A stretch of DNA of 64,000 bases from Pagrus major (GCF_040436345.1 NC_133216.1:18543292-18607291), one strand, 5' to 3'. Positions 51,701 to 64,000 are shown, counted from the first letter of the stretch. The notes: generated by a model from the letters alone, not told the origin. Translations and numbers: made by a program.

Positions 51701-54700
51701 CATCACTGGACAGCAGGTCAGCCAGTTCGGCCTCGGTGAGCCCAGTCCTGGAGATGGTGAGGAAGGAGACGGCGCGGGCAACGATAGGGGAGCCGTGTTT
51801 CTGCTCGAGTTGATCCAGCAGCGCGGAGATGGATGAATGGACGCCATCGGGGAGAGACGACTCAGTCACGTCTGAATCTGATGATGAAAGAAGAAAAATG
51901 GACAGAAGGAAGAGAGAAAATGTAGTGTAAACATTTTGGTATTGTGAATAAAATCACAGGAAAAGGCCAAAACCAACAACAACTTTAACAACGAATGCTC
52001 ATGTACCCAAAGCCTGATATTCCTCATAGAAAGCCATAGAAATGTACTTTATTATGATGAGCATGTAGTATTTAGTTAACTTAGACCTAGTCCCACACAA
52101 AATGCATGCTGTAAATACACATACACATTGTATATACTCACTAAAGCAGTGGTTCAGTAGCCCTCCTCTAGAGGGGTTCAATATTTATGTCTCCTCTTGA
52201 ACTTGTTTTTGGCACCGTTGATGTATTTGATTGTTTTTCCTGCAGATGAGGCGTTCAAGTACGGGACAGCTAGCTTTCCCTCTTTATTTCAAGTCTTTAC
52301 TGTAAAGTCTATCACTACTTTTTTGTACATCTCATACTGTGTTGAGACTTTACATGTATTACCATTTCTTTGTGCTTTGTTTAAAGCAATAAATCTTTAC
52401 ATCACTGCTTCAAAGTTTTTATTTCTGGTGGCTGGAAAACTGCCAGAGTATATTGTACTACAACACTGCTCGTCTGATCATCATAGCGATGCCACCTGAA
52501 ACTGCTGCCACATCACGACACAAACACATGGAAGGAAATCAAAGAGGCGGTGTTCTTGATTCTCTGTATATGGCTGTTTGTCACAAACTTTGTTTCAGAA
52601 AATGCTGAAGGCAGCAAGACTGCATTATGGAACAGGGTTTTTAATATGCCGTTTTAGAAGTTTCATTATTTTCCTCAATTCTCCTAATACTTTTTAATGT
52701 GTTTGTAAATGTCATATGAAAATGTAGTTAATGCAAATGTCACCTCATTTTTCATGCAATAAAACATTTTCAAAAATGTAAGTGAAAAACTCAAAATCTG
52801 TAGCTAAAATAGTTCTGAACAATTACAGTATGTACACTGATTTGAGTAGCATTTGCTGAATTCTACAGTCCCCAGATTTACAGCCTTGGTGTGGTGGAAA
52901 TGATGTATTTACTACTCATATAATTCCTATTTACTTCTTACATATGTTGAAGGATGATCCATGCCTCTTTCTTTTTGTCTGTGTGCAGGTCAGTCTGACC
53001 TTCGGTGCGCAGAGACCATTAAATCAAAGAATCCTCCTCGACATGGGAAGCTTTTATCTTTTCTCTCTCACACACATTATTTGGAAATCTCTCGAGGAAG
53101 GAGGATAGATGAAACACCCAGGTGTAATCTTGTTATGAGTGCTTATAGACAAAGATGAGAGGATCTCTTTTATAACTGCTTCCACGTGTTTTTGATATGA
53201 CTAAGATTGGTATGAGAGATGAATTTATGTAAAAGATCTGAGTGTAAGACAGCTTCAAGGTATAAAATAAGTGTTTATCTCAGCGTGCACATTATGAAGT
53301 AACCTTTGTTTGTGTACCATTGTCAAAGGTGTGAAACACTGTAAGACTGGAATTGGAGAAGCCCTTTATGTGGACCTGTGTACCACATAAAGGGCAGGGA
53401 GGTCAGAAAGTGTTGATACATGCAATAATGCATCATTGGTTTTGGTCTTTTCATGTTATTTGTTGAATTAAAGAAGAATAAAGAATATCACCAGACATAT
53501 CCTTTATTAATCAAACTGTATTAGTTGTACCGGAGTGCCAGAGCGAGGTGTGTAGGTGCAGGAGTCGAGCGTAGAGAGGCAGACAACAAGATGTCAGCGC
53601 CTGGTTCACCAGCGCCTGTTGTCCGGATGTCACCCTCCGCCCTGAGCTGCTCAGCAGTGATGCCAACATTTTCACACACTGCTTCCTGTCCACCGATCCC
53701 AGCGGCACACACACATAACCTGACTCCTCCTCACCGCCCTCTGATACAGAGTTTGGTGGACTTCTTTGCGAGTTGATGGCTTGCAGGATCTGTGTTCGGT
53801 TGGAGGAGACCGCGAGGATGACTTTGACATTAGGAGGAAGTGGTGAAGGGAGGCTCCCTATGATTTGAGGCCCAAAGTTGTTTTTGATGTGATCAAGACC
53901 ATCGAGGATTAGAACTAGAGGATGTTTGGGAGAAGGCATGACAGAGAGGAGGGATGAGAGACGTTCTTTAACCTCAGATAGGTCAGGTTTTATGATGCCA
54001 GTAGGATGTGGGCATGGTATGGTACTGAAGTGATGGTCAGAAACAGGTTCCCTGGTGGTGGGTTCACAGTTGGAGCTGTTGGCCCTGAGGTTACTAATAC
54101 AGCCAGGACCGTCCAGGTCATTGGGATTCTGCTCAGAGGAAGATATGCTCCGATATCTGCCAGCTATTTGATAACACAGGCTCGACAGCAGGTGTTTTGG
54201 GTGAGGGTTGATGGTCAGGTTGCAAAAATAAGTGATCACCACAGGATCACAGTCTGGTAGCCAAGACTTTATCTGTGGAGAGAGATAAGAGATGTTATAA
54301 AGTCTATGAAGAACAGACCCTTGGGTTTGTTTGTTCTGTTTATTTGTTGGTTGATTATTCTTGTTTTTAAAGAGCTCTAAAGATACTGTAAACTTATGTC
54401 AAATCGCTTGAAGTAATTTTAAGTAGAGCTGCAACTAACATTTATTATAGTCCACATACCTGTTGAGCACAGTGTGCGAGCAGAACTGCTTTCCCTGTGC
54501 ATGGTCCGCCTGTCACCACTAGTGGGCGCTGTTGTTCCCTCTGCTTCACATAGGCTCTGACCTACAGGACAACAAATGACAAGTCAGCTCTGGTGATGAC
54601 CTGAAATAACTGACGTTAAGTTTCATCAGAGTGGCAAAGAAACAGCAAAGTAGATCAGAAAGTACCTGTGATGTGACTTTAAATTGATAAAAAAAAGAAG

Positions 54701-57700
54701 ATGTAGAAGAAGAAGAAAACCACTGAATTGTAGAGTACTGGATGTTTTTATCTATTGATGAGAATCTGCCACAACAAACTTTGTTTTGAATCTTCATCAG
54801 TTATCCATCTTAATAATAAATCAGACATGACAATATCTACTTTTGATCTGCTTTTTGTCCATCCAGAAAAATCATCCTGACCTTCTCCTCTTCTGGCCGA
54901 ACGACGTCATAAAATCGGGACATGATGTCACATAGCTCCTCCTGCTCGGCCTGCTCTCTGGCCAACACGAGCCGAGAGTCTTCCCTGGTTTCTGAGACGT
55001 CCACGCTGTCAATCAACCCCACGAGGTCGGCGTGCACCTGCTGGCACAGAGACTCGGTGTAGCCCCACCTCCGGGCTGTCGTGTAACCATGGCGACGGTC
55101 ACACTCTGTGGTGATGGTGTAGACCAGAAGCTGGGACGAAGTGACGAGACCTGGGAGGAAGTTGTCACAGAGCTCTGAGAATAACTGTCCATCAGCGGGT
55201 GTTGTCTTTGGGTCAGAAGTGGCGGCCTGAAATTACGGGACATGAAAAACAAGTTTTGATCATCGTCTGTGGCAGTTTTGATACGACCTGCTTCTGAAGG
55301 ACGTATTTTATATGAAGCTATTTCTATTATGCTGCAAAGCCATCATTTATAAGACATGATTAAATGTGTTTAAGCAAGCAAAGGATGTAAAACTTCAGTC
55401 AGGGATGTGTCAAGTATATCTCTAAAGGTAAACACAAACCATGTTTCTCTGTCAGGAACTAATATGCTTAAATAAAATGGGCACAGAGCACTCATTCTGC
55501 AATTCTCCCATATTAATAAAGGCTTTACCTGTGTTATGCATCTTATATCATATTTACTTAAATCAAAATTCTTATACAACATCTCATATCCCTTATCACA
55601 TCGTTATGTACCCTTTGGTATTATACTATACCAGTGTTGTATAGTGTAAGCACCAAAAAGTCAAGTTAATTCATCAAAGATATGGTGTTAAAATATTACT
55701 TTGGTAAAAGTGAAAGTCACCTATATGAATAATAATTGAGTAAAAGTCTTTAAGAGGGGTTAGTAACAAACAAATCAATGCTCGTGAGAAAGTAATAGAT
55801 TACCTCTGACTGTGGCTGTGAGTTCATCTGTCTCTTCTCTCTGTCTCCTTTTGCGTTGACAACCTTGTGGAGGTAAACCAGGCAGCGTCTGACGATGTCA
55901 TCGTCGGGACGGTTGTCCAGAGCAAATCGCAAATCTGCGTCGAGGACTGGAGAGAAGCAGCACAGCACAAAAAAATGTAACTACACTTCAACATTGAGCC
56001 AAAACCCACAAACACAGACATACAGTACAAACGTCTCACCTGATCTGTAGTAGCTCTGGGCTCTCTCTGGGGACATGAGACCGCTGTGGACACACAGACT
56101 CACAGTGGACTGAAACACCTTCCTCAGCTCGTCTTCTTTAGCCTTCATCTTCATCTCCTCTTCCTCATTAACCTAAACAAAGATTGATAAATACTTATGT
56201 ACAGAACAGCACCACAGTTTTATAGCTGTGTGTTATGTAATTATATTATTTATCCAGGCAAATAATATCTCAAACATGACAACATACACCACATAATCAG
56301 TAAAATCAGGGAGGTTGAGTGTGATCACCTGAGGACAGCAGGTGTGTGTGTGTGCAGGTGTCAGGCAGTAGGAGGGAGGGATGGTGTTCTCGTCCCTCTG
56401 GTACACCCTCTCCAGCTCCTGGGTGCTGACGCCCGCCTGCTGGCTCTCCTGCAGCAGAAGCTGGTACTCCGACACCTCCACCTGAGCAGGCAGACTGGCT
56501 GTGCCATACTGATGTCCTACCAGAGCCTGCAGCACCACCGTGTGGACACAGAAGGGACAGCAGCATTAGGATGCACCATAAACGACTGGTAAGTACACAC
56601 TTTTATTGGATTTTAAGGATTTATTTAACTTTATCTCAGGGAATTATTTAACATGGACTGATTTAAAAGGCTGATAGTGTATACCGTGTTGCTGCAGTCC
56701 CTTTTCTGATCACTCTGTTTTTCTCAAACTATAATTGAATATAATATTTTTAAACACTGGTGCTGCAGTAGAGCCTGAAGCACGCTGCACTACTGTACAC
56801 TCACTTCTTAATTAACCCTGCTGATTCATTTACCAGTAAAAAAGGTCCCGCTGAGCTCTCTCTGCATTCTTTAATCAGCTGCTGTCTGGTGATCTCATCT
56901 GGCCAATGACTGGGATCACTGGACTCGAATGGGTCAATCACCTACAGACAGACATGCAACATAAAGGTTAAAACAATTTCGAGGACAGATGACTGAGGAT
57001 CAGTTTATGGAAAGCACACAGCGAGGTGTAATAACAATTGGCCCCGGGTTGGCTCAGTGACATGTGATATCCTTCCTTCTTTCTAAATACACATGCTGCT
57101 GAAAAGAGACGGCACAATGTGCTGGCTGAACTGCCACACAGACTAACACAGCGTGCAGCGACTCGCCTTACAGCTGCTCCTCCTCTTTATTTGTCAGATT
57201 TAATTAGGCAAAGTTGAGCAGAATTGAGCTCACTTTCACAGGAATGGCCTCAGGGGGACAGTGTGAAAGAATAAAGGACGCACCGCAAACACACACACAC
57301 ATACACATACACACTCTCACACAACTGGAAGCTCCCAAATGATATTGCTTTAGTGCTCCACTGTTGACAGTGAGCCATGTTACACAAATGACTCTTGATG
57401 ATGTATGAGTCTGACTGTATGAGTGCAGTCAGTCAGCTATTCCTCCAGTAGACTGACAGAAAATGTTGGCTGCAGCTTTTCAGAGGAGTTTGATTCCTTA
57501 TTGTTCATAGTTGGACTGTTTCTGACCAAATGAATTCAAAATACCAATACTTTTGCAATGTCTATGAAATTTTAAAAAATGATAGCAATCGAATCTATCT
57601 TCAACTTTGTTTACTGTGTTTTTAAAGAGGGTAAAAAATATGATAGTGAGGAGAGAGTGTACGAAAGAACATTTACTGTCAATTACTCCTGAAGAGTCAA

Positions 57701-58967
57701 CCAGATGAACTCATAAACAGAAGATGCACAAGGCCAGTTGTCATTATAATTAACACATTTTTAATATTTCTATGTCAGTTTTCATTTGAAGATGCATTCT
57801 AATCTTATCGTATTCATACTGTTATTATCAAGTGAGTTTTATTTCACAACTTGTTGAACATTATGACAATCTATCCCTGTTTTTATGTTTATTCTACGTC
57901 ACTGTGCGTGAGTTCTTTGCTGTAAAGCACTTTGAGCTGCACGTCTTGTATGAAAGCTGCTACACAAATAAAGTTTACCATTACATTATGAATATTCATT
58001 AAACAAAACAATTAAACACAAGAACGTGAACAATATTGTAACTTCATTTCAAACCAAACATTTGTCACAGTAGCTGAATGCCCCTGCAGTAACTATAAAA
58101 GATATTGATAGTGCCAGTGGTTATGACTGTACAGTGGAGGCTTTAAAGCAACATTACGTAGAAATTGGCATTTTGTGCGATTTGGCGCCCCCCCACAGTT
58201 TCTGAGTGCAACACCACTGTGGTAAATACAAATCCCAGGTCTGTAACAGTTTGTCAGATGTAATGTAGGTGGTAACTACAAACAAAACTCATTACATCAT
58301 GACAATGTTATGTGTTTAAAACATGTATGTTGAAGTAAACATGTATGTAACGCTGTGATCCTACCCTCTCACTGAAGTTACATAGTGCAGAAACAAGTGA
58401 TAGAGACACCATTCACCCTGTTACAAGACACAGTACCATCAACATGATTTTGAAGCTGTTATTTTAAGGCATAAAAAGTTATATAATGTTGCTTTAATGT
58501 CGCATCAACCGTGCAGCATCCTGCCTCAGCCAGTTTGTTTATGGTGCTACAGCGAGAGAAAGGAAGTAAAACTTTAAGTAGTTTCTTAAAAGAAGTAAAA
58601 AAACAACACAGATACAATAATCACTGATAAGTTTTCTATGTCGGATTTAGAAAACATGTACTCACCCTGACATCCAGTCCCAGTGTGCGTCTACAGTGCT
58701 CTCTCAGTGTGGGGAACACACTCTCTCTCAGAGCTCGGCGCTCCACCACGCTGTCTACACAGAGCATAAACACCTCACTTCACACAATAACTCATAAAAC
58801 ATAATAAAAGAACACATAAACCTTGATAAATCATTTGCTTTTTTGAATTTCAGAAAATTCAGCTCGACTTTGGTGTAATGAATCATCTACTTACCCTCTG
58901 GATTGGAGCACAGATAGAGTTTGACACAGGATGAGCTGTGGGTGGACTTTAAAGGAGAACGGTCCAT
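48741..58967 (-). CDS. NWD2-like NACHT and WD-repeat protein, 10 exons
   Basis: Exons, 5' to 3': 58895-58967, 58666-58754, 56834-56941, 56329-56526, 56040-56172, 55804-55946, 54882-55226, 54460-54561, 53531-54272, 48741-51877. Total 5,070 nt, 1,689 aa; mammalian NWD2 is about 1,742 aa. The N-terminal region (VKLYLCSNPEDSVVERRALR, then RDENTIPPSYCL) matches NWD-type proteins. A NACHT P-loop GGPCTGKA lies at 381-388 and Walker B LVLILDGLD at about 516-524. A winged-helix-like stretch (GLTEAELADLLSSDDEVL) lies near 695, and WD-type repeats fill about 990-1680 within one exon. C-terminal similarity (VRLADGERIGSV, VFVGFEDGSVGVY) favours NWD2 over NWD1, but many differences point to a paralogue. 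Residue 388 is Ala where Ser/Thr is expected. NACHT proteins switch on nucleotide binding; NWD2 itself is poorly understood. Confidence 0.9.
51878..53530 (-). other. intron 9 of the NWD2-like gene
   Basis: A 1.65-kb intron between donor CCG|GTACAA and acceptor CATCAG. I see no coding exon or clear repeat inside. Confidence 0.7.
55640..55755. repeat. copy of the dispersed 'AGTAAAAGT' repeat in an NWD2-like intron
   Basis: CACCAAAAAGTCAAGTTAAT, CATCAAAGATATGGTGTTAA and ATTGAGTAAAAGTCTTTAAG follow the order of the 48255 copy. It lies within intron 6. Confidence 0.4.
57285..57325. repeat. short CA-rich microsatellite
   Basis: CACACACACACA followed by interrupted ACACATACACACT units, within intron 2 of the NWD2-like gene. 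Confidence 0.65.
58147..58493. mobile_element. TTAA-flanked MITE-like element in NWD2-like intron 2
   Basis: The left end AGCAACATTACGTAG and the right end (reverse complement AGCAACATTATATAA) are inverted copies. TTAA lies directly outside both ends (58143-58146 and 58494-58497). It is 347 bases, non-coding, and its interior is shared with the fragment at 42000-42046. Confidence 0.85.
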
Positions 58968-61900
58968 TTGTTTCCCTCTGGATCACATTACAAATCAATA
59001 CCTGTTAGTTAAATAAGCCAAATAAAAAGTTCAGAGTTGCTGCTTCTCCTCTGCGCTGCTGTTTAACTCTTGCCTTCTGCTCCACTCAGGAAATTCTGGC
59101 CTCGAATGTTTAGAGAGTGTTATCATGATCACACCCACTTCCAGTGACTGGATTGTCCATGTAACACACACATGCACTTACAAACACACACAGTCAAATT
59201 CTCAGTCTTTTACATACTCAGATATAAACACACAGGAGAAAAAAGAAGAAAAGACAGATCAAAAAGCAGAATAGCAGGGAGAAACAACTTTTCAATATTT
59301 TTTTATTAATTAACATTTGTACACAATAAATACAAACTTTGTTTTTTTTTGTACAGTCAATAATAATATGCAGAAAGACTTTTGCACCTGTTCTCATTAT
59401 TGTCACCGTCACAGTCTGTGGAGAGAGAGAAGGCTAGTTGTTGTTCCACCATGTTGTTGATAGCAGCAGCTGTGCGGCTGCTCCAAATCGAAGGATGGAA
59501 AATAAAAAAAGAATTATACAACACATAAAAAACCAGAAACAGGCCCATACCAAATAATTAAACACCGTAGTGGACCAGAGGGACTGTTATAAAGGGGGAA
59601 ATAATCATGTTCAAAGAGCAACTGGCAACAAAAAGCCATACATCTTAAATTTAACAGAAAGTCTGATTGAGCATTTATGTTGGGGAGTTCTGTGGGACGC
59701 AGCTGTAAACGATAAACTTCCAAACAAGTTTGAAAAGTCTTAGATCTGAGAGAACTCGAGGAGAGGCTGCTGTTCAAAGTCGACGCCAGCAGAGGAGCAG
59801 AGGTATGGATCTGAAACTGTAACTGATTCCAACTATCAAACGTTGTGTGGATGCTACAAATAATGTTGTTTCTGAAAGCCGATGCAATTTAAGAATTAAT
59901 TTGTTGTGTTTTCTTCATTACTTGCGTCACTTTTCTCGATCCGACATAATTCAACTCTACCTTGCAAAGACGAAGCCGATCAACCAGTTTCAGCCTTAAG
60001 CTGTGCCCCAACTCCAAACTACATATCAATAATACTTTTCTTAATACTTCAGGCTGTTTTTGCTGTTAATGTACAAGAAATTAACATCCTTTACAGCTGT
60101 GTACCAACAGGAAAAGTGCTATGATACTGCTACTTTAATAACAAACGTGAAAGCAGCACTGATTGAATGCTTTAATTTTTGCTTTCAGTCATATTTCTGA
60201 GCTGTCTCACAACAGGGCACAATTAGTTTTAATTGTTTCCAGCTGTGAAGAGCTCCTGCATACGGCTACATACTCGCCAACCCTCCTGATTTTCCTGGGA
60301 GTTCTTCATTGCCCTCTCCCGGTCACAATTCTCCCATATTTCTCCTGATTTATGACAGCTTTTTTGCACTCTTTCCCATTTTAGTCACCTGTTTCTGGTG
60401 CTGTACAGCGTGCACCCTGCTGTAATGTTGCACCTCGTCCTCCTCAGTGAGTGAGAGACGGATAGAGAAATGGCGAGGAGATTTAATTAATGGAAACTTT
60501 TAATGTCAATCACAGAGGGGCGCACCACGTCACTTATTTGACTGCATTTTACTTATTTAGTTACTGTCATTCTTTAAATGTCACCAGAATGCAGGAAACG
60601 CAGTCCTTGAATCTCAAACATTTCCCTAAACCCTGCTTGGTTTCGAAATCCTCCCTATTTCTGAGGCCTCAAGGTTGGCAGGTATATATCTGTAACATGT
60701 TGGGACAGTACTTTACATCAAAAATTAAAAAAGTACATTTAGTATCCATTTAGGACAGCTTTGAGTTTATTTAGATTTTTCCCCCTACATAATCTAACTC
60801 TGGTTGAATGTAGGAAGGAGCTGGGACACATCTTTACATCTTCTGCTGTCGCATGACCAAAAAATAAAACACATTCTCTCCAGGTCTTCATTCAAAACAT
60901 CCCTCTCTTTAATTTTTTTTTGTTTTTCTTTTTATAAGTTAAGGAAAACACCAAATTACATTGTCCACAATTATCTCCCCATCTCTTTGGAAGAGTGGAG
61001 AATAATGATCATAAAAAAAAAAAGAAGATCATCAGTCACACTGAAATAAAAAAGGATCCACCACAGAGTCAGAATGAAAAGAATAACTCCTTTCTGCTCA
61101 TCCTGATGTGTGTTAAGGTACTGCTACTTTCCAGGGAAGGTACAAATAAATAAAAGTGCTACGCTGCCCTTTAGGCAAGGAGTTTTAAAGGCTTGAAGGG
61201 TATTTTAAGGGGGACGATTTATTTACTTTGAGTAAAAAAAAACACAAAAGAATTGTACTTAGCTCCATTTGAATGTCGTTTGCAAGTTCTGTCCATTTAG
61301 CACGATGCATTTCTTTTATACATCTCTTTTGTTTTCTATTTCTAACACCATCATCATAGTTGAAATGTGAGACAGCAGGAGAACAAATGGATGATATCGA
61401 ATTCAAAAAGGTTAATTTCTTGTTATGGATCTTTTCAGTGCTGTATTAAAAAAAAAAAACAGACTCACATAGTGATGTGATGGAGTTGCTTGGCAAGAGA
61501 AAAATAATACCATGTCAACTAAACGAGGATATATGTTATAGGTGAACAAAATCAATGTGAGAGGAGATATGATCTGTAGGGATAAAAGCTATACAGTTCA
61601 GTCTGTGATTAATAAAAACCCCCTGACCCAAAATATGATCAGTGTCTATATCATCTCAAATAAATGTTTTTCTTTGTCACCACATAGTGAATACCAACAA
61701 TTTCAGTGCCTTTGAAAGCACTATCGACCTCCTCCTGAACCAACCCAAGCGCTCAGAGGGTCACAGAATGAGAGAAGATATAGCAGGGTGTGCGTAATAC
61801 AGTATAATGTAATGTGTGTGTGTATATGATCGCCACCGATTCACACTGACTGCCGATGGACAGAACAGACATTAGAGAAACAGAGGGAGATAAAGAAAGG

Positions 61901-63641
61901 AAGGATGGGAAGAGAGGTGGAGAAAAGAACAGAAGGGAGGATCCAGCCTCCTTTTTTCTCTCTTTCATCCTCTCCCTCCCTTTCCTCTTTCCTCTCTCCT
62001 TCATACTGTATTTACAATGCCCTTTCAGTATAAGATGAGGATAAAACTTCCACTACATATCAGACATGATATTCCATTCAGCTGAGTTAGTCTATATGAA
62101 ACGCTGTGCATAAACATTCCTATGACAACAGTAATGTACTGTACTAATACACATTGAATACGTATGATGATAAGGACTATATATTGCGAGGGAAGGGCTG
62201 GCGAGGGGGGACACTGCGTCCACACACCACCCAGATTCTCTGTCCATTTACTTAAACCCCAACTGCAATCCAAATCATGACGCGTTTGGCAAGTTTTATA
62301 CTTATTCACTCTCATCAGGCTCACTTGTGAAATGTATCAGACAAGTCAAAAATATAAATCATAAAACAAATCAAATCTAAAGTCTGTCATTTGATCATTT
62401 ATCTAGTCCCCATTGTTCTTACTGCATAGTTGTGTGGCTAACTAGCTTACCTGAAAACACTGGTGGCTAAACACACTTAGCACAAAGCTTTTTTGCTAGC
62501 TACCAAGCTGAAGCTTATTTTTGGGCATAAAGCTACTCCAGCTACTGAACCTACTGTAAATCAGCAATATATTATACTGAAGCATTAGTGTATAAACTCT
62601 TGTAACAATAACTAACGCATTTTAGCTAGCAAGTTACTTTCTATGCAAGGAAGCTATTTGGAAGTTTACAGACAGAATTAATGAATTAATGAATTAAAAC
62701 GTGTACTTTATACAGTGATGCTTCAGCTGTATGCAGTATATGCAGTATACAGTATATGGATGATTAGCATTACAATAGTGTAGCTGGTGCAGTTGAATGG
62801 AAACATAAGGTTCAGCTATCTTGCCACACACCCTCTACATTGCTTCAAATACAAGCAATTTTCCGAATATTATATTTTTCAGTATATGCAAGAGAAAAAT
62901 GTTAAATGCGGTGCTGAAAAGGAACATTTTCGTGGGAAAATTGGATAAATGATTAAAGTATAAAGCTTTACATTTCTTTTTAATGTATTGAACAAAACAA
63001 TATTATTATGTGTTGAGTTGAGTTATATTTTTGGCTTGTCTTTAACTACATTGTGTCACTTTCAGGGCTCAATTACTTTTCTCATATTTAATTATTTGTT
63101 AGCAAGTGGGTGAAAAAAGTGAAATCTCTGAAACGTAGCAGAATTATCTTCCTTTGAAGGAGGAAAAAACTAATTACAATATCTTTAAGTAAGCTTAACA
63201 AGATAAAAGAAAACTTGCCAAGCCCATCATTAACTTTCCCACACTCCCCCTCTCTAGACATTCTTCCTCCTCTTCCTCTTCTTCAGTGTGCTCGGGTTTG
63301 CTGCCCGTTGAGGTGAAGTTTTAAGGCAAGAATGGAAGGACGGGGGAGGGCGGAGAGGGACGTGGGGGCGGCTACTGCTGCACTTCATTAGGAAGCTAAT
63401 ACGGAGATTATTTAATTGGATACTCTGCCCTCTCTCTGCTCTCCTCCTCAACTTGAGGATGAGAGAAGATGCGGAGAGGCCGGGGGTGTCGGACGTGCTT
63501 CAGTTCAGTTTACTTCACATCACTTTATTTAAGCCGACTTCAGTTCAGAGCAGTTCAGTTCCCCAGCCTGTAGGATACGTATGTCTGTCATCTGTTTTTG
63601 TTTTTTATGTCTCTTTAACCGCCTGCCAGCCTGTCTGTCTG
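58968..63641. other. non-coding region upstream of the NWD2-like gene
   Basis: The first part holds the 5' UTR and promoter of the NWD2-like gene. The rest is AT-rich with no convincing exon; open frames are short. It may include a long 3' UTR of the minus-strand gene ending at 63,642, but an AATAAA (minus) at 63524-63529, 113 bases past that stop, would allow a short one. Confidence 0.45.
63524..63529 (-). terminator. candidate polyadenylation signal for the gene ending at 63642
   Basis: AATAAA on the minus strand, within AAATAAAGTG, 113 bases after the stop codon. Further signals exist downstream, so use of this one is unproven. Confidence 0.35.
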
Positions 63642-63734
63642 TCACACCAGTGTGATCTCCACCTCCTCCGTCTTGTCACTCTTCTCCTGCTGTCTTCGGG
63701 GGTGCTGTTTGGGTGGAGGGGGAGCTGCTCGCAC
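63642..63734 (-). CDS. last coding exon of an unidentified protein with PDZ-ligand-like C-terminus
   Basis: On the minus strand a strong acceptor (TTTCCTTGCAG) at 63735 opens a phase-0 frame of 30 codons plus TGA. The tail has a Pro run (AAPPPPKQHPRR), an acidic and Lys-rich stretch (QQEKSDKTEE) and the terminus VEITLV. The end T-L-V fits a class I PDZ ligand (Ser/Thr-x-hydrophobic), as in membrane receptors, channels and adhesion proteins. I do not recognise the protein; earlier exons lie beyond 64,000 or in sequence I cannot read as coding. The acceptor, in-frame stop and non-random composition support a real exon, but the call is moderate. Confidence 0.5.
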   Translation of the reverse strand: MRAAPPPPKQHPRRQQEKSDKTEEVEITLV

Positions 63735-64000
63735 CTGCAAGGAAACATAATAAATGTAAATTTAAGAAGGAAACAGGCAATGACAGAGATGCCCTACTTT
63801 TCTTTATTTGACAAACAGCATATTTTTCATTTCCTGCTGTGGCACACACAAAGTAAAGAATATTTATTCTCTAATTTTAGAGCCTTTTCTTAGTAAACAC
63901 AGTGTTTTGAATGGTTATCATCCATCCTCCAATCGGTATTTAAAGGGCATTCGTTTTAATCAAGACTGACCTTTACATTTCGGAAAAAAAGGAGTAAAGA
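63735..64000 (-). other. probable intron upstream of the PDZ-tail exon
   Basis: No coding similarity is seen between the acceptor at 63735 and the window end. It is inferred to be the 3' part of an intron that continues outside the window. Confidence 0.4.

Noticed and set aside
53511-53530. Reading of NWD2-like exon 9 through to its in-frame stop
   Set aside because: A GTACAA donor after 53531 joins in phase to the 51877 exon, giving a continuous NACHT-to-WD protein.
48741-58967. Assignment as NWD1
   Set aside because: The C-terminal WD motifs follow NWD2 order; NWD1 similarity is limited to the general domain layout.
1-64000. CRISPR arrays, rRNA, operons or prophage
   Set aside because: None is seen. 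The window is a vertebrate nuclear locus and shows no prokaryotic features.

Overview
The window is nuclear DNA of a ray-finned fish, probably a percomorph teleost. The evidence is intron-rich vertebrate genes in compact order, abundant CA/GT and GA microsatellites, short TTAA-flanked MITE-like elements, and a fish-type gene set (single-exon GIMAP GTPase, small HERC ligase, NWD2-like NACHT/WD protein, YIF1B). The species cannot be named from sequence alone. All splice joins below were read by hand from GT(GC)/AG sites, and each full gene model keeps an open frame across every join.

Layout. Positions 1-23,521 hold a C14orf132-type membrane microprotein on the minus strand: 81 codons in two coding exons, one of only nine codons, separated by an 18.5-kb intron with no other gene visible. 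Positions 23.5-30.7 kb are intergenic, with a decayed LINE reverse-transcriptase fragment and one single-exon GIMAP-like GTPase (minus, 26,648-27,607). YIF1B, an ER/Golgi trafficking protein, lies on the plus strand (30,712-35,580, 8 exons, 305 aa). It converges on a small HERC E3 ligase on the minus strand (38,053-47,333, 23 exons, 1,023 aa, N-terminal RCC1 repeats and C-terminal HECT with catalytic Cys). Upstream and on the same strand is an NWD2-like protein (48,741-58,967, 10 exons, 1,689 aa) with an N-terminal conserved region, NACHT ATPase and a long WD-repeat region in one 3.1-kb exon. From 59 kb the window is mostly non-coding. At 63,642-63,734 (minus) is the likely last coding exon of another gene, whose product ends in a PDZ-ligand-like tail.

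Function. The genes do not form one pathway. GIMAP and small HERC proteins are families tied to lymphocyte survival and interferon-induced ISG15/ubiquitin conjugation in mammals, and the NACHT/WD protein has an immune-sensor-like architecture, so 26-59 kb may be a loose immune-related neighbourhood. That is inference. YIF1B and the C14orf132 homologue are housekeeping or neuronal-type genes. The non-coding sequence is rich in small transposon remnants, including at least four copies of a TTAA-flanked family with AG-starting inverted ends, which is the most coherent pattern found outside the genes.
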